DNA of 64,000 nt from DATHBD01 sp035296325 (GTDB lineage Bacteria; Actinomycetota; Actinomycetes; Mycobacteriales; Micromonosporaceae). The stretch covers positions 20,199 to 84,198 of the forward strand of contig DATHBD010000059.1 in NCBI GenBank assembly GCA_035296325.1. Direction: 5' to 3'. Position numbers and translations under genes: made by a program. Below the pieces are notes generated by a model. It did not search any database. It saw only the letters and a program-made list of their open reading frames with translations, and had not been told where the DNA came from. Each line of letters starts with the position of its first letter. Position 1 is the stretch's first letter. Below, one piece after another: positions 25,135-34,639 of this stretch.

Positions 25135-25169
25135 TGAGCATACACTCATGACTGCTGAGCTATGACTCA
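25135..25169. promoter_or_regulatory. Two TetR operators, TGAG-N6-CTCA
   Basis: TGAGCATACACTCA (25135-25148) and TGAGCTATGACTCA (25156-25169) share the same dyad and are 21 bases apart centre to centre, two helical turns. They lie directly before the TetR start at 25116. Simultaneous binding of two dimers to one face of the DNA is plausible. Confidence 0.65.
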
Positions 25170-25340
25170 CTACTGTCGTCGCGACGGTCGGAATAAGTTC
25201 CGCGTTGATGGCAGGCTCAAAGGCCGGGGGCAATACCTCGCTGCGGGCCACCCGTGTTTATCGAGGGCTTCGGGGGCATTTCAAAACCAGATAGACACGT
25301 CGCGACCGACAGCAGCCGGAGCTTCTACGTGCCGCCGCAA

Positions 25341-25380
25341 ATCAAGCCCTGGTCAGCGGATTCGCTGGCCAGGGCTTGAT
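25341..25380 (-). terminator. 18-bp hairpin after tRNA-Thr
   Basis: ATCAAGCCCTGGTCAGCG (25341-25358), loop GATT, and a complementary arm to 25380 with a single mismatch. On the minus strand it begins four bases after the encoded CCA, so it is the likely tRNA terminator. Confidence 0.8.
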
Positions 25381-25386
25381 CACTGG

Positions 25387-25459
25387 GGCCGACGAGGGGA
25401 CTTGAACCCCTAACCTTCCGATTACAAGTCGGGTGCGCTACCAATTGCGCCACGTCGGC
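25387..25459 (-). tRNA. tRNA-Thr (anticodon TGT)
   Basis: The minus strand folds into a full cloverleaf of 73 bases: acceptor GCCGACG/CGTCGGC, D arm GCGC-AATTGGTA-GCGC, anticodon loop CTTGTAA with anticodon TGT, variable loop AGGTT, T arm AGGGG-TTCAAGT-CCCCT. An encoded CCA follows (25384-25386). The first anticodon-stem pair is a C-A mismatch and the discriminator reads C, both slightly unusual. It decodes ACA threonine codons. Confidence 0.95.
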
Positions 25460-25720
25460 AGAGATGACCCCTCGATCGTACGCATCGGTCGCTTACGCCG
25501 GCCGCCCGGTCCGGTACTTCCCATGCCGCCGGCTGGGCCCCTCGGCCGGGCGGGACGAGATCGTTCTATAACGGACGATACGCCGATCGACCGGCATGAT
25601 CCGCTGGCGGAAATCCTACAAACGGTCTAGGTTGACTCCACCGGGCGACAAACGCGTCGCTCCGGCTACCTCCACTCGGATCGTCCGGCACGTTCCTGCC
25701 GGTGGAAGGACACCTCTGCT

Positions 25721-26815
<1,095 letters not shown>

Positions 26816-26828
26816 CGTCCTGTTCGCC

Positions 26829-26864
26829 ACAGCCGCCACGGTGCCTTCGCACCGTGGCGGCTGT
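26829..26864. terminator. Perfect 16-bp stem terminator after the MsiK-type gene
   Basis: ACAGCCGCCACGGTGC (26829-26844), loop CTTC, GCACCGTGGCGGCTGT (26849-26864). It lies between the convergent ends of the ATPase gene and the small membrane protein gene, so it may serve both. Confidence 0.9.
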
Positions 26865-26888
26865 GCTGTGTCCGGGGCCGGGCGGCCC

Positions 26889-27362
26889 TCACCGCTCGCC
26901 GGCGACGGTGGCGGGCCTGGGCCGGACGGCCGGTGCCGGACGGGCGGCGGCGAGCGCCCAACCGAACGCCGCGCTGGCGACCGAGAAGAGCACGATGGGC
27001 GGGGCCGGCAACAGCGACAGCGACAGGCCGAGCACCACCAGTGAGGCGGCCAGGGCGGGTCCGCTCAGCGACCGCGACGCGGTGACCAGGTCAGGGGCGG
27101 CCCGCGCCACGCGCAGGCACGCCACCCCGCCGAAGATGAGCGCGGTGGCCATGACGAGCGACATGCCCAGGTCGATGTCGCCCAGGCTGCGCCGGACTCC
27201 GGCGAACTGGACGGTGTACTCCCGCATCGCCGCCATGGCGCGGGCCCCCGCCGGGTCCTCCGGGCGCAGCGCCACGCCCGCCACCACCATCAGGTGGCCG
27301 ACGCCCGTGATGATCCACGACCAGGCGCCGACCCGGAACGGTCGCAATGCTCGATGCGACAT
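26889..27362 (-). CDS. Four-helix membrane protein, LIC_13387-like
   Basis: A 157-residue protein with four hydrophobic helices (about residues 12-32, 65-85, 100-118 and 122-140). Between helices 1 and 2 it has MREYTVQFAGVRRSLGDIDLGMSLVM, close to the pattern of LIC_13387-type proteins (M-R-x-F then S-L-x-D-L-x-x-G-x-S-L). The function of that family is unknown. ATG 27362. Two CTATAC-N6-GTAYAG dyads lie 54-106 bases upstream, so an unlinked regulator probably controls it. The family call is moderate. Confidence 0.7.
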   Translation of the reverse strand: MSHRALRPFRVGAWSWIITGVGHLMVVAGVALRPEDPAGARAMAAMREYTVQFAGVRRSLGDIDLGMSLVMATALIFGGVACLRVARAAPDLVTASRSLSGPALAASLVVLGLSLSLLPAPPIVLFSVASAAFGWALAAARPAPAVRPRPATVAGER

Positions 27363-27415
27363 GGCACCGACCCCCTCCCGACGCCGGCATTGGCATTCCA
27401 GTGGCCAGCTGCGAT

Positions 27416-27468
27416 CTATACGATGGTGTACAGATCGAGACTAGCCCGCTCTATACGGCACTGTATAG
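27416..27468. promoter_or_regulatory. Two CTATAC-N6-GTAYAG operator-like dyads
   Basis: CTATACGATGGTGTACAG (27416-27433) and CTATACGGCACTGTATAG (27451-27468) share a 6-6-6 dyad and are 35 bases apart centre to centre. The only gene they can serve is the minus-strand membrane protein starting at 27362. No regulator gene is adjacent. Confidence 0.6.
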
Positions 27469-27551
27469 ATGGTGGAAGGCGTGAGGGGAGCCACACGATG
27501 GCTCCGGCCCGCACGCTCGCGGGCCCCGCAGGGGTGGGTCGAGTGAGGGCG

Positions 27552-28709
27552 TCAGGTGGCTCGGCGGCGAGCCACCTCGGCGAGGGTGACGGCAGCGGCC
27601 ACGGAGGCGTTGAGCGACTCGACCTCCGACGACATCGGGATGCTCACCAGCAGGTCACACGTCTGCGCGACGAGGCGGGACAGGCCCCGGCCCTCCGACC
27701 CGACGACAACCACGAGCGGGCCCACTGCGGCTTCCAGGCCGTACAGCGGGGTTTCCCCGTCGGCGTCCAGCCCGACGGCGACGAAACCCCGCTCCTGGCA
27801 CGCCTTGATGGTGCGGGTCAGGTTGGTGATCCGGGCGATCGGCATCCGTGCGGCGGCGCCTGCGCTGGTCCGCCAGGCGGTGGCGGTCATGCCGGCGGAG
27901 CGGCGCTCCGGCACGATCAGCCCGTGCCCGCCGAAGGCCGCCACGGAACGCACCACCGCACCCAGGTTGCGCGGGTCGGTCACCCCGTCCAGCGCCACCA
28001 GCAAGGGTGTCGGCTGCTCCATCGCGGCGGCCAGCAGGTCCTCGAACGACTCGTACGCGAACGGCGGCACCTGAATGCCGATGCCCTGGTGGAGCACGCC
28101 ACCGGTCATCCGGTCCAGCTCGGCCCGGCTCACCTCCAGGATGGCCATCCCGCGGTTTCCGGCGGTCCGTACCGCCTCGTTGACCCGCTCGTCGGCGTCG
28201 ATGCCCTGGGCCACGTACAGGGCGGTCGCGGGCACATGGGCCCGCAGCGCCTCCACCACGGGGTTGCGGCCGACGAGCAGCTCCGGCGCGTCCCGGGACG
28301 GCGTGGACTTGCGCCCCGGGGAAACCCGGGGGCCACCGCCGCCCGTGCCGGCACCGCGACCACGACCGGCGACCGCGCCGCGCGACGGGGCCGCACCGCG
28401 TACCGCCCCGCCACCCCGGCCGGCACCGGCGCCGGCCCTGGTGACGCGCGTCGTCTGCTTCGATCCGGGCACCCCGATCTTCGGTGCGCGGCCCTCGGCG
28501 GCGGCTGCCCGCCGTTCCTTCTCCTGCTTGCGCGCCGTCTTCTCCGGCAGCTGCTCGTCGCCGGAGTACGCCTTGTGCCAGGGGCGCTCGTCGGCGGGCA
28601 GCGTCCGGCCCCGACCGGCGAGCGACTGGCGGTTCTTGCCGCCGGAGCCGGCCGGTGAGCCCTTCTTCGAGGTGGTACGCCGACTGCGGCGTTGCGAGTT
28701 ACCCGGCAT
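27552..28709 (-). CDS. rlmB: 23S rRNA (guanosine-2'-O-)-methyltransferase RlmB (SpoU/TrmH family)
   Basis: A 385-residue enzyme that methylates a ribose 2'-OH in 23S rRNA with S-adenosylmethionine. The C-terminal half is a SPOUT domain: VALDGVTDPRNLGAVVRSVAAFG (motif 1, quoted without its last residues), VVVGSEGRGLSRL (motif 2) and IPMSSEVESLNASVAAAV (motif 3). Residues about 145-215 are the SpoU substrate-binding domain (LLVGRNPVVEALR). The first 140 residues are a basic, low-complexity Gly/Arg/Ala extension, as in other actinobacteria. It shares one base with the stop of cysS (TGATG), so cysS and rlmB form an operon. Confidence 0.93.
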   Translation of the reverse strand: MPGNSQRRSRRTTSKKGSPAGSGGKNRQSLAGRGRTLPADERPWHKAYSGDEQLPEKTARKQEKERRAAAAEGRAPKIGVPGSKQTTRVTRAGAGAGRGGGAVRGAAPSRGAVAGRGRGAGTGGGGPRVSPGRKSTPSRDAPELLVGRNPVVEALRAHVPATALYVAQGIDADERVNEAVRTAGNRGMAILEVSRAELDRMTGGVLHQGIGIQVPPFAYESFEDLLAAAMEQPTPLLVALDGVTDPRNLGAVVRSVAAFGGHGLIVPERRSAGMTATAWRTSAGAAARMPIARITNLTRTIKACQERGFVAVGLDADGETPLYGLEAAVGPLVVVVGSEGRGLSRLVAQTCDLLVSIPMSSEVESLNASVAAAVTLAEVARRRAT

Positions 28710-30142
28710 CAGACGTCACCTTCCGCTCCGGCGACGGTCCACCGTGGACCGGCCGGTGTGTCCTCGACCGCGATCCCGGCCTGGTTGAGCTGGTCGCGCA
28801 CCTGGTCGGCGGCGGCCCAGTCCTTGCGCGCCCGGGCGGCGGCGCGCTGCTCCAGCGCCAGAGCCACGAGCGAGTCGACAATCCGGTGGAGATCGTCACT
28901 GGCGCCGGTGGCGGTCCACTGTGGATCCCGGGGGTTCAGACCGAGGATGCTCAGCATTGCCAGTACCGCAGCCAGAGCGCGGCCGGCCGCGACGTCGTCG
29001 CCGGCCGCGAGGCCGGCGTTGCCGTCCCGCACGGCGTCGTGGATCACCGCGATCGCCCGTGACGTGTTCAGATCGTCGTCCATCGCCTCGACGAATTCGG
29101 CTGGCAGCGCGGCCGGGCCGTGCGCGGCCAACTGCCCGAGCCGCTCCGCCGCGCGCTCGACGAAGCCCTCGATCCGCCGGAACCCCACGGCGGCCTCGCG
29201 CAGCGCCTCGTCGGAGTAGTCGATCCTGGACCGGTAGTGCGCGGCGACCAGGTAGTAGCGCAGCTCGACCGGGCGGACGCCCGCCTCGACCAGCGAGCCG
29301 AGCGAGATGACGTTGCCGGTGGACTTGCCCATCTTCGTCGCGCCGAGATTGAGCAGCGCGTGGTGCACCCAGTAGCGGGCGAAGCCGAGCCCCGCGGCGT
29401 GTGACTGGGCGATCTCGTTTTCGTGGTGCGGGAACATCAGGTCGAGCCCGCCGCCGTGGATGTCGAACTCGTCCCCGAGGTAGCGCCGGCACATCGCGGA
29501 GCACTCGATGTGCCAGCCCGGTCGGCCCGGGCCCCATGGCGACGGCCAGGTCGCCTCCGGCGGCTCGTCGGCTTTGGCGCCCTTCCAGAGCGCGAAGTCG
29601 AGCGGGTCGCGCTTCGCCCGGCCGGCGCAGTCGGCGGCGGGCTCCATGCTGTCCGGGCGCTGCCCGGACAGGGCGCCGTACCCCGCGTAGGAGCGCACGT
29701 CGAAGTACACGTCGCCGCAGCCGTCCGGCGCCGGGTAGGCGTGACCCTTGTCGATCAGGCTGCGGATCAGCTCCTGCATCTCCGGCACATGCCCCGTGGC
29801 GCGCGGCTCGTAGGTCGGGGGAAGTACGCCGAGGGCCGCGTAGTCGGCGGCGAGGATGCGCTCGTTTGCGTACGCGATCGCCCAGAACGGTTGGCCGGCC
29901 TGCGCGGACGCGGCCAGCACCTTGTCGTCGATGTCGGTGATGTTGCGGATGAAGGTGACCTGGTAGCCGGAGTGGATCAGCCAGCGCCGCAGCACGTCGT
30001 AGTTGACGCCGGACCGCAGGTGCCCGATGTGCGGGCCGGCCTGCACGGTCAGGCCACACAGGTAGATCCCCGCCTGGCCGGGCACCCGCGGGACGAAGTC
30101 CCGCACCGAGCGGGTCGCGGTGTCGTAGAGGCGCAGCGTCAC
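28709..30142 (-). CDS. cysS: Cysteinyl-tRNA synthetase
   Basis: A 477-residue class I aminoacyl-tRNA synthetase that charges tRNA-Cys with cysteine. The HIGH motif is PHIGHLRSG (about residues 36-44), zinc ligands include the Cys in YLCGLTVQ and the ECSAMCRRYLG and HENE regions, and the KMSKS motif is KMGKSTGN. The C-terminal helical domain is complete. It is a little longer than usual, with insertions such as PAADCAGRAKRDPL. ATG 30142. It is the first gene of the cysS-rlmB pair. Confidence 0.95.
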   Translation of the reverse strand: MTLRLYDTATRSVRDFVPRVPGQAGIYLCGLTVQAGPHIGHLRSGVNYDVLRRWLIHSGYQVTFIRNITDIDDKVLAASAQAGQPFWAIAYANERILAADYAALGVLPPTYEPRATGHVPEMQELIRSLIDKGHAYPAPDGCGDVYFDVRSYAGYGALSGQRPDSMEPAADCAGRAKRDPLDFALWKGAKADEPPEATWPSPWGPGRPGWHIECSAMCRRYLGDEFDIHGGGLDLMFPHHENEIAQSHAAGLGFARYWVHHALLNLGATKMGKSTGNVISLGSLVEAGVRPVELRYYLVAAHYRSRIDYSDEALREAAVGFRRIEGFVERAAERLGQLAAHGPAALPAEFVEAMDDDLNTSRAIAVIHDAVRDGNAGLAAGDDVAAGRALAAVLAMLSILGLNPRDPQWTATGASDDLHRIVDSLVALALEQRAAARARKDWAAADQVRDQLNQAGIAVEDTPAGPRWTVAGAEGDV

Positions 30143-30209
30143 GATGCCAGGGTAGCCGGCAGCACCGCCGCGAGCGCCGCCGCCATCCGCGGCGGCGCCC
30201 GCATCACCG

Positions 30210-31601
30210 TCAGGGTCGGGTCATCCGCAGCACGTCCAGGGCCTCGTCGAGCTCCGTCTCGGTGAGCTTCCCGCCGTCGAGGTGGCCGCGCTCCACCACC
30301 ACCTGGCGAATGGTCTTGCCCTCCTTCAGGGACTGCTTCGCGATGGCGGCCGCTTCGTCGTACCCGAGGTGCCGGTTGAGCGGCGTGACGATCGAGGGCG
30401 AGCTCTCGGCGTACTCCCGGCAGATCTCGACGTTGGCCTCGAGCCCCACCACGCACCGGTCCGCCAGCATTCGACTGGTGGTGCTCAGCAACCGGATCGA
30501 CTCGAGGAGGTTCCGGGCCATCACCGGCAGCATCACGTTGAGTTCGAAGTCGCCCTGGGAGCCGGCGAACGCCACGGCCGCGTCGTTGCCGATCACCTGG
30601 GCGCAGACCTGCCGGACCGCCTCCGGCACGACCGGGTTCACCTTGCCCGGCATGATCGAGGAGCCGGGCTGGAGGTCGGGCAGGCGCAATTCGCGCAGCC
30701 CGGCGCGCGGGCCGGACCCCATCCACCGGATGTCATTAGCGATCTTGTACAGCCCGACCGCGATCGTCCGCAGCTGCCCTGACGCCTCGACCAGCGCGTC
30801 CCGGGCGCCCTGCGCCTCGAAGTGGTTCCGTGCCTCGGTCAACGGCAGCTCGGTGCGCTCCGCAAGCGCGGCGATGACCTTGGCTGCGAAGCCGGGCGGG
30901 GTGTTGATCCCGGTGCCGACCGCGGTGCCGCCCAGCGGCAACTCGGCGACGCGCGGCAGCGTCGACCGCAGTCGCTCCACTCCCAGGCGCATCTGCGCGG
31001 CGTAGCCGGAGAACTCCTGGCCGAGCGTGACCGGCGTGGCGTCCATCAGGTGGGTGCGCCCGGACTTCACCACCTCGGCGAACTCGACCGCCTTGGCGTC
31101 GAGCGCGGAACGCAGGTGCTCCAGGGCGGGGATCAGGTCCGCCGTGATCGCCGCGGTGGCGGCCAGGTGGATCGAGGTGGGGAACACGTCGTTCGAGGAC
31201 TGCGAGGCGTTGACGTGGTCGTTGGGGTGGACCGCGGAGCCCAGGCGGTCAGCGGCGATCGTGGCGATCACCTCGTTCGCGTTCATGTTCGACGAGGTGC
31301 CCGAGCCGGTCTGGAACACGTCGATCGGGAACTGGTCGTCGTGCCCGCCGTCGGCCACCTCGGTCGCCGCGGCGACGATGGCGTCCGCGATCGGGGCGTC
31401 CAGGACGCCCAACTCCGCGTTGACCGCCGCGGCTGCGGCCTTGATCTGGGCCAGCGCCTGGATGTGCCGGTGCTCCAGGCGCCCGCCCGAGATCGGGAAG
31501 TTCTCCACCGCCCGCTGGGTCTGCGCCCGCCACAGTGCGTCCGCCGGGACCTTGACCTCGCCCATCGTGTCGCGCTCAATCCGATATTCCATGCCCTCCA
31601 T
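30210..31601 (-). CDS. fumC: Class II fumarate hydratase
   Basis: A 463-residue enzyme of the TCA cycle that interconverts fumarate and malate. Family landmarks: TGSGTSSNMNANEVIA, NDHVNASQSSNDVFPT, SGRTHLMDATPVTLGQE and the signature GSSIMPGKVNPVVPEA with the catalytic Ser loop. Length and architecture are normal. The frame is open far upstream, but ATG 31601 (or 31592) is chosen because the conserved YRIERDTMGE segment begins there and GGAAGG stands just before it. It is separate from the convergent or divergent neighbours; no other TCA gene adjoins it. Confidence 0.95.
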   Translation of the reverse strand: MEGMEYRIERDTMGEVKVPADALWRAQTQRAVENFPISGGRLEHRHIQALAQIKAAAAAVNAELGVLDAPIADAIVAAATEVADGGHDDQFPIDVFQTGSGTSSNMNANEVIATIAADRLGSAVHPNDHVNASQSSNDVFPTSIHLAATAAITADLIPALEHLRSALDAKAVEFAEVVKSGRTHLMDATPVTLGQEFSGYAAQMRLGVERLRSTLPRVAELPLGGTAVGTGINTPPGFAAKVIAALAERTELPLTEARNHFEAQGARDALVEASGQLRTIAVGLYKIANDIRWMGSGPRAGLRELRLPDLQPGSSIMPGKVNPVVPEAVRQVCAQVIGNDAAVAFAGSQGDFELNVMLPVMARNLLESIRLLSTTSRMLADRCVVGLEANVEICREYAESSPSIVTPLNRHLGYDEAAAIAKQSLKEGKTIRQVVVERGHLDGGKLTETELDEALDVLRMTRP

Positions 31602-31777
31602 CTTGCCTTCCCGGCGATGATCATGCCGGCGGTGGTGCCCGGCGGCCGCCCGGCGGTCGCCCGGCCCACCGGACCGGGGGTCCCTGCCGTCCGCCGCGTG
31701 TCCTGGGGTCGAGTCGACGCGTTGAACCCAATAGATGCGGGGAGTGACCGATTGCTGACAGAAGTGCCAATGATCTC

Positions 31778-31793
31778 TCGTACAGGTGTACGA
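31778..31793. promoter_or_regulatory. Palindromic operator resembling an SOS (LexA) box
   Basis: TCGTACAGGTGTACGA is a dyad with 7-base arms around GG. It matches the actinobacterial LexA consensus TCGAAC-N4-GTTCGA at 14 of the 16 scored positions, with symmetrical A/T swaps at positions 4 and 13. It lies 33 bases before ATG 31827 and overlaps a possible -10. It could equally be the site of another dimeric repressor. Confidence 0.45.
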
Positions 31794-31826
31794 TCGGGCC
31801 TCGCATCCCTGAGATGGGGAGGGATC

Positions 31827-32213
31827 ATGCTGGACGCGACCGAGCGGGGAAACCACAGCAGCGGCCACAGCAGCGGCCACAGCAGCCATTCCGGCCGGGA
31901 ACTGCGGGCCTGGGAGGCGGGCTACGCCGTCCGCCGGGACTGGCCGGACGGTTCCCACGAGTTCATCGACTTCTCCGTGACCGCCGCCCAGGCCGGTGTG
32001 CGCGCCGAGCGGGACCGCGAGTACTGGCTACGCGGGCCGGTGCGCCCCCGGAGCTGGTCGGTCGTGGTGATCAGCCAACGCGACTTCACCCTGCACCTGG
32101 GGCGGCGGCAGTGCCGGGCACCCGACTGCGCCGGCGCCGGCATCGCCGTGCGCCGGCGGCACCCGGCGTCGAGCGACGGCCTGGCCGCACCGACGGACGG
32201 CCCGTCGACCTGA
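31827..32213 (+). CDS. Small uncharacterised protein with His/Ser-rich N-terminus
   Basis: A 128-residue protein. It starts at ATG 31827 behind GGGGAGGG, an excellent ribosome site. Residues 9-22 are His/Ser/Gly-rich (SSGHSSGHSSHSG), from a short repeated unit. A folded part follows (ELRAWEAGYAVRRDWPDGSH, YWLRGPVRPRSWSVVVISQR, two Cys in RQCRAPDCAG). I do not recognise a family. The palindrome 33 bases upstream suggests tight control, possibly in the SOS response. Confidence 0.65.
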   Translation: MLDATERGNHSSGHSSGHSSHSGRELRAWEAGYAVRRDWPDGSHEFIDFSVTAAQAGVRAERDREYWLRGPVRPRSWSVVVISQRDFTLHLGRRQCRAPDCAGAGIAVRRRHPASSDGLAAPTDGPST

Positions 32214-32229
32214 GCGTCGCGCGCCGGAC

Positions 32230-33132
32230 TCAGTCGCCTCGCGGCACGATGACGACCGGGCTGCGGGCGCGCCGCACCAGTCGCGACGACACCCCGCCCA
32301 GCAGCACCCGGCGTGCTGGGCCGTAACCGCGCGACCCGCAGAAGAGCACATCGATGTCGTCGGTGTCCAGATCCGCCAGTTTCTCGACCACGTCGCCGGT
32401 CAGCAGGTGGCCGGTGGCGTTGCAGGCGGCCGGCATCGCCGCGATGGCCGAGTCCAGCACGGCCTGGTACGCCTCGCGCGCGGTCGCGGTGAAGGCCTGT
32501 TCCGCGTCCACGCCGATGACCGGCATGACCACCTCGGCCGGCGCCGCGACCACCGTGTAGAGCCGCAGCTCCGCCGCGGTCCGCGCGGCGAGTCGGCTGG
32601 CGACATCGAGCGCCGCGACGGCGTCCCGGGTGTCGAGGTAGGCCACCCCGACCCGGGTCACGTCCGGGGCGGGGCGTTCTCGCATGCCGGCCGGAGCCAC
32701 CGCGACCGGGCAGACGCTGCCGGAGAGCAGCCGGTCGGCGGTGCTTCCGGCGAAGAGCTGCTGCTCGGGCGCCTTGCTCCGGGACCCGACGACGATGACC
32801 GAGGCGGCCAGCTCCTCGGCAAGGTCGTGCAGGCCGTGCGCGGCCGACGACGAGGCGACGGACCGGAATTCGACGCCCGTCGGCTCGCCGCCGATGCTGC
32901 CCCGGGCGCGATCGAGGATCTGTTCGGCGACGCGACGCCGGTCGGCGACCCACTCGGCGTCCACCCGGGCGTTGCCGATCGCCGCCGGCGCCGGGTGCAC
33001 CGTTGCGACGACGATCGGCACCTCCAGCACCCGGCTGCACAGCTGGCCCAGCGTCAGCGCGTCCTCCCCGGAGGGGGTGCCGTCGAACCCGATGAGGACA
33101 GGGCCCGGGACGGCGGCGGCGGTCTCAGCCAT
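32230..33132 (-). CDS. Universal stress protein with two USP domains
   Basis: A 300-residue tandem UspA protein. Domain 1 (about residues 8-150) starts VLIGFDGTPSGEDAL and ends with the ATP-binding GSRSKAPEQQLFAGSTADRLL; domain 2 (about 165-300) starts VGVAYLDTRDAVAAL and ends GSRGYGPARRVLLGGVSSRLV. Both keep the G-x2-G-x9-G-S/T pattern that binds ATP. The frame is open further upstream, but ATG 33132, eight bases inside the permease gene, fits coupled expression. Such proteins act in stress and dormancy; pairing with an amino-acid permease is common. Confidence 0.92.
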   Translation of the reverse strand: MAETAAAVPGPVLIGFDGTPSGEDALTLGQLCSRVLEVPIVVATVHPAPAAIGNARVDAEWVADRRRVAEQILDRARGSIGGEPTGVEFRSVASSSAAHGLHDLAEELAASVIVVGSRSKAPEQQLFAGSTADRLLSGSVCPVAVAPAGMRERPAPDVTRVGVAYLDTRDAVAALDVASRLAARTAAELRLYTVVAAPAEVVMPVIGVDAEQAFTATAREAYQAVLDSAIAAMPAACNATGHLLTGDVVEKLADLDTDDIDVLFCGSRGYGPARRVLLGGVSSRLVRRARSPVVIVPRGD

Positions 33133-34639
33133 CGGTGCGCCGCTCCTCCCCGGCCGGTGCGTCGGCCGGTGCGTCGGCCGGTGCGTCGGCCGGCGGTGCC
33201 GGCGGCAGCGCCGGCTCGTCGCCACCGGCCCGGCGTAGCCGGGAATGGCGGTAGCCGTACAGCACGTAGATCAGTACGCCGGCGCCCAGCCAGCCGAGGA
33301 AGCGGAGCCAGGTGGCCAGCGGCAGGTCCTTCATCAGGTACACCGCGAAGGCGATCCCGAGCAGCGGAAAGAGCGGCGACAGCGGCACCCGGTACGGCCG
33401 GGGCATGTCCGGCCGGGTGCGGCGCAAGACGATCACGCCGATGTTGACCAGTACGAAGGCGAAGAGCGTGCCGATGTTGACCAGCTGAACGATCTGACTC
33501 AGCGGCACCAGGGCGGCCAGGATGGAGATCAGCACGCCCAGCCCGATGGTGAGCCTGGCCGGGGTGCCGTAGCGGGCGTTCACCTGGGCGAGGCGCTCCG
33601 GGAGCAGGCCGTCGCGGCACATCGCGAAGAAGATCCGGGTCTGGCCGTACAGGATGACCAGGACGACGCTGGTGATGGCGACGACCGCGCCCAGCGCGAG
33701 GATCCACGCCGCCCAGCTGAGGCCGGCCCCCTGGTCGAGCGCCGCGGCGAGCGGCGCGTCGCTGCCGGACAGCTGATCCGGGGTGGCGATGCCGATCGCC
33801 CCGACCGACGTGAGGATGTAGAAGACGGTGCAGATGGCCAGCGAGCCGATCACCGCGAAGGGCAGGTCGCGCGCCGGGTTGCGGACCTCCTCGCTGCCGG
33901 TGGACACCGCGTCGAAGCCGATGAACGCGAAGAAGATGATCGCGGCGGCTGTGGTGACGCTGCCGGTGCCGTTCGGGGTGAACGGGGTGAAGTTCGCCGG
34001 GCTGAAGTTCAGCAGCGCGACGATGATGAAGAACGCCAGGACGGCCAACTTCACGATCACCATGATCATGTTGGCCCGTGCGCTCTCCCGCACGCCGCGT
34101 ACCAGCAGGAAGGTGATCGCCAGCACGATGAAGACGGCCGGCAGATTGAAGACGCCGCCGTCCTCGGGCGACTTGGAGATCGCGTCGGGAAGCTGTACGC
34201 CGAACGCGGCGTCCAGAAACGCGTTGAGGTTGCCGCCCCAGCCGACCGCGATGGCCGCCACGGACACGCCGTACTCCAGGATCAGGTCCCAGCCGATGAT
34301 CCAGGCGACGATCTCGCCCATCGTGGCGTACGTGTAGGTGTACGCGCTGCCGGACACCGGGATCGACGACGCCAGCTCGGCATAGGAGAGGGCCGAGAAG
34401 ACGCACGCCACCGCCGCGAGCACGAACGCCAGGATGACGCCCGGCCCCGCGATGGCGGCACCTTCACCGATCACCACGAAGATGCCGGTGCCGATGATGG
34501 CGCCGACCCCCATCGCGGTCAACTGCCGTGCGGTGACCGAGCGCCGCAGCTCACGCCCGGATTGTTGGGTCTCGGAGACGAGTGCCGACACGTCGCGGAT
34601 CGCGAAGATGCCGGGCTTGGCTTTCGTGGGCGCAGCCAT
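33125..34639 (-). CDS. APC-superfamily amino acid permease (cationic amino acid transporter type)
   Basis: A 504-residue transporter with about 12 to 14 membrane helices. Helix 1 carries TAMGVGAIIGTGIFVVIGEG, the substrate-binding GxG region of the APC fold. Other landmarks are YAELASSIPVSGSAYTYTY, FFAFIGFDAVSTGSEEVRNP and the late helices of the CAT/YfnA branch, which imports basic or broad-range amino acids by proton coupling. The C-terminal cytoplasmic tail has three APAD units from a 12-bp tandem repeat. It overlaps the universal stress protein gene by eight bases. Specificity is inferred from the family. Confidence 0.92.
   Translation of the reverse strand: MAAPTKAKPGIFAIRDVSALVSETQQSGRELRRSVTARQLTAMGVGAIIGTGIFVVIGEGAAIAGPGVILAFVLAAVACVFSALSYAELASSIPVSGSAYTYTYATMGEIVAWIIGWDLILEYGVSVAAIAVGWGGNLNAFLDAAFGVQLPDAISKSPEDGGVFNLPAVFIVLAITFLLVRGVRESARANMIMVIVKLAVLAFFIIVALLNFSPANFTPFTPNGTGSVTTAAAIIFFAFIGFDAVSTGSEEVRNPARDLPFAVIGSLAICTVFYILTSVGAIGIATPDQLSGSDAPLAAALDQGAGLSWAAWILALGAVVAITSVVLVILYGQTRIFFAMCRDGLLPERLAQVNARYGTPARLTIGLGVLISILAALVPLSQIVQLVNIGTLFAFVLVNIGVIVLRRTRPDMPRPYRVPLSPLFPLLGIAFAVYLMKDLPLATWLRFLGWLGAGVLIYVLYGYRHSRLRRAGGDEPALPPAPPADAPADAPADAPAGEERRTDG
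33156..33191 (-). repeat. Three 12-bp units at the end of the permease gene
   Basis: GGTGCGTCGGCC occurs at 33156, 33168 and 33180 in frame, giving ADAP-type repeats in the C-terminal tail. Confidence 0.93.

Noticed and set aside
30822..31826. Long plus-strand frame that runs into the small gene at 31827
   Set aside because: Upstream of 31827 it is antisense to fumC; a strong ribosome site marks the internal ATG.
31602..31958. Upstream extension of fumC
   Set aside because: Fumarases start with the YRIERDTMGE segment; the extra part has no homology and covers the palindromic operator of the next gene.
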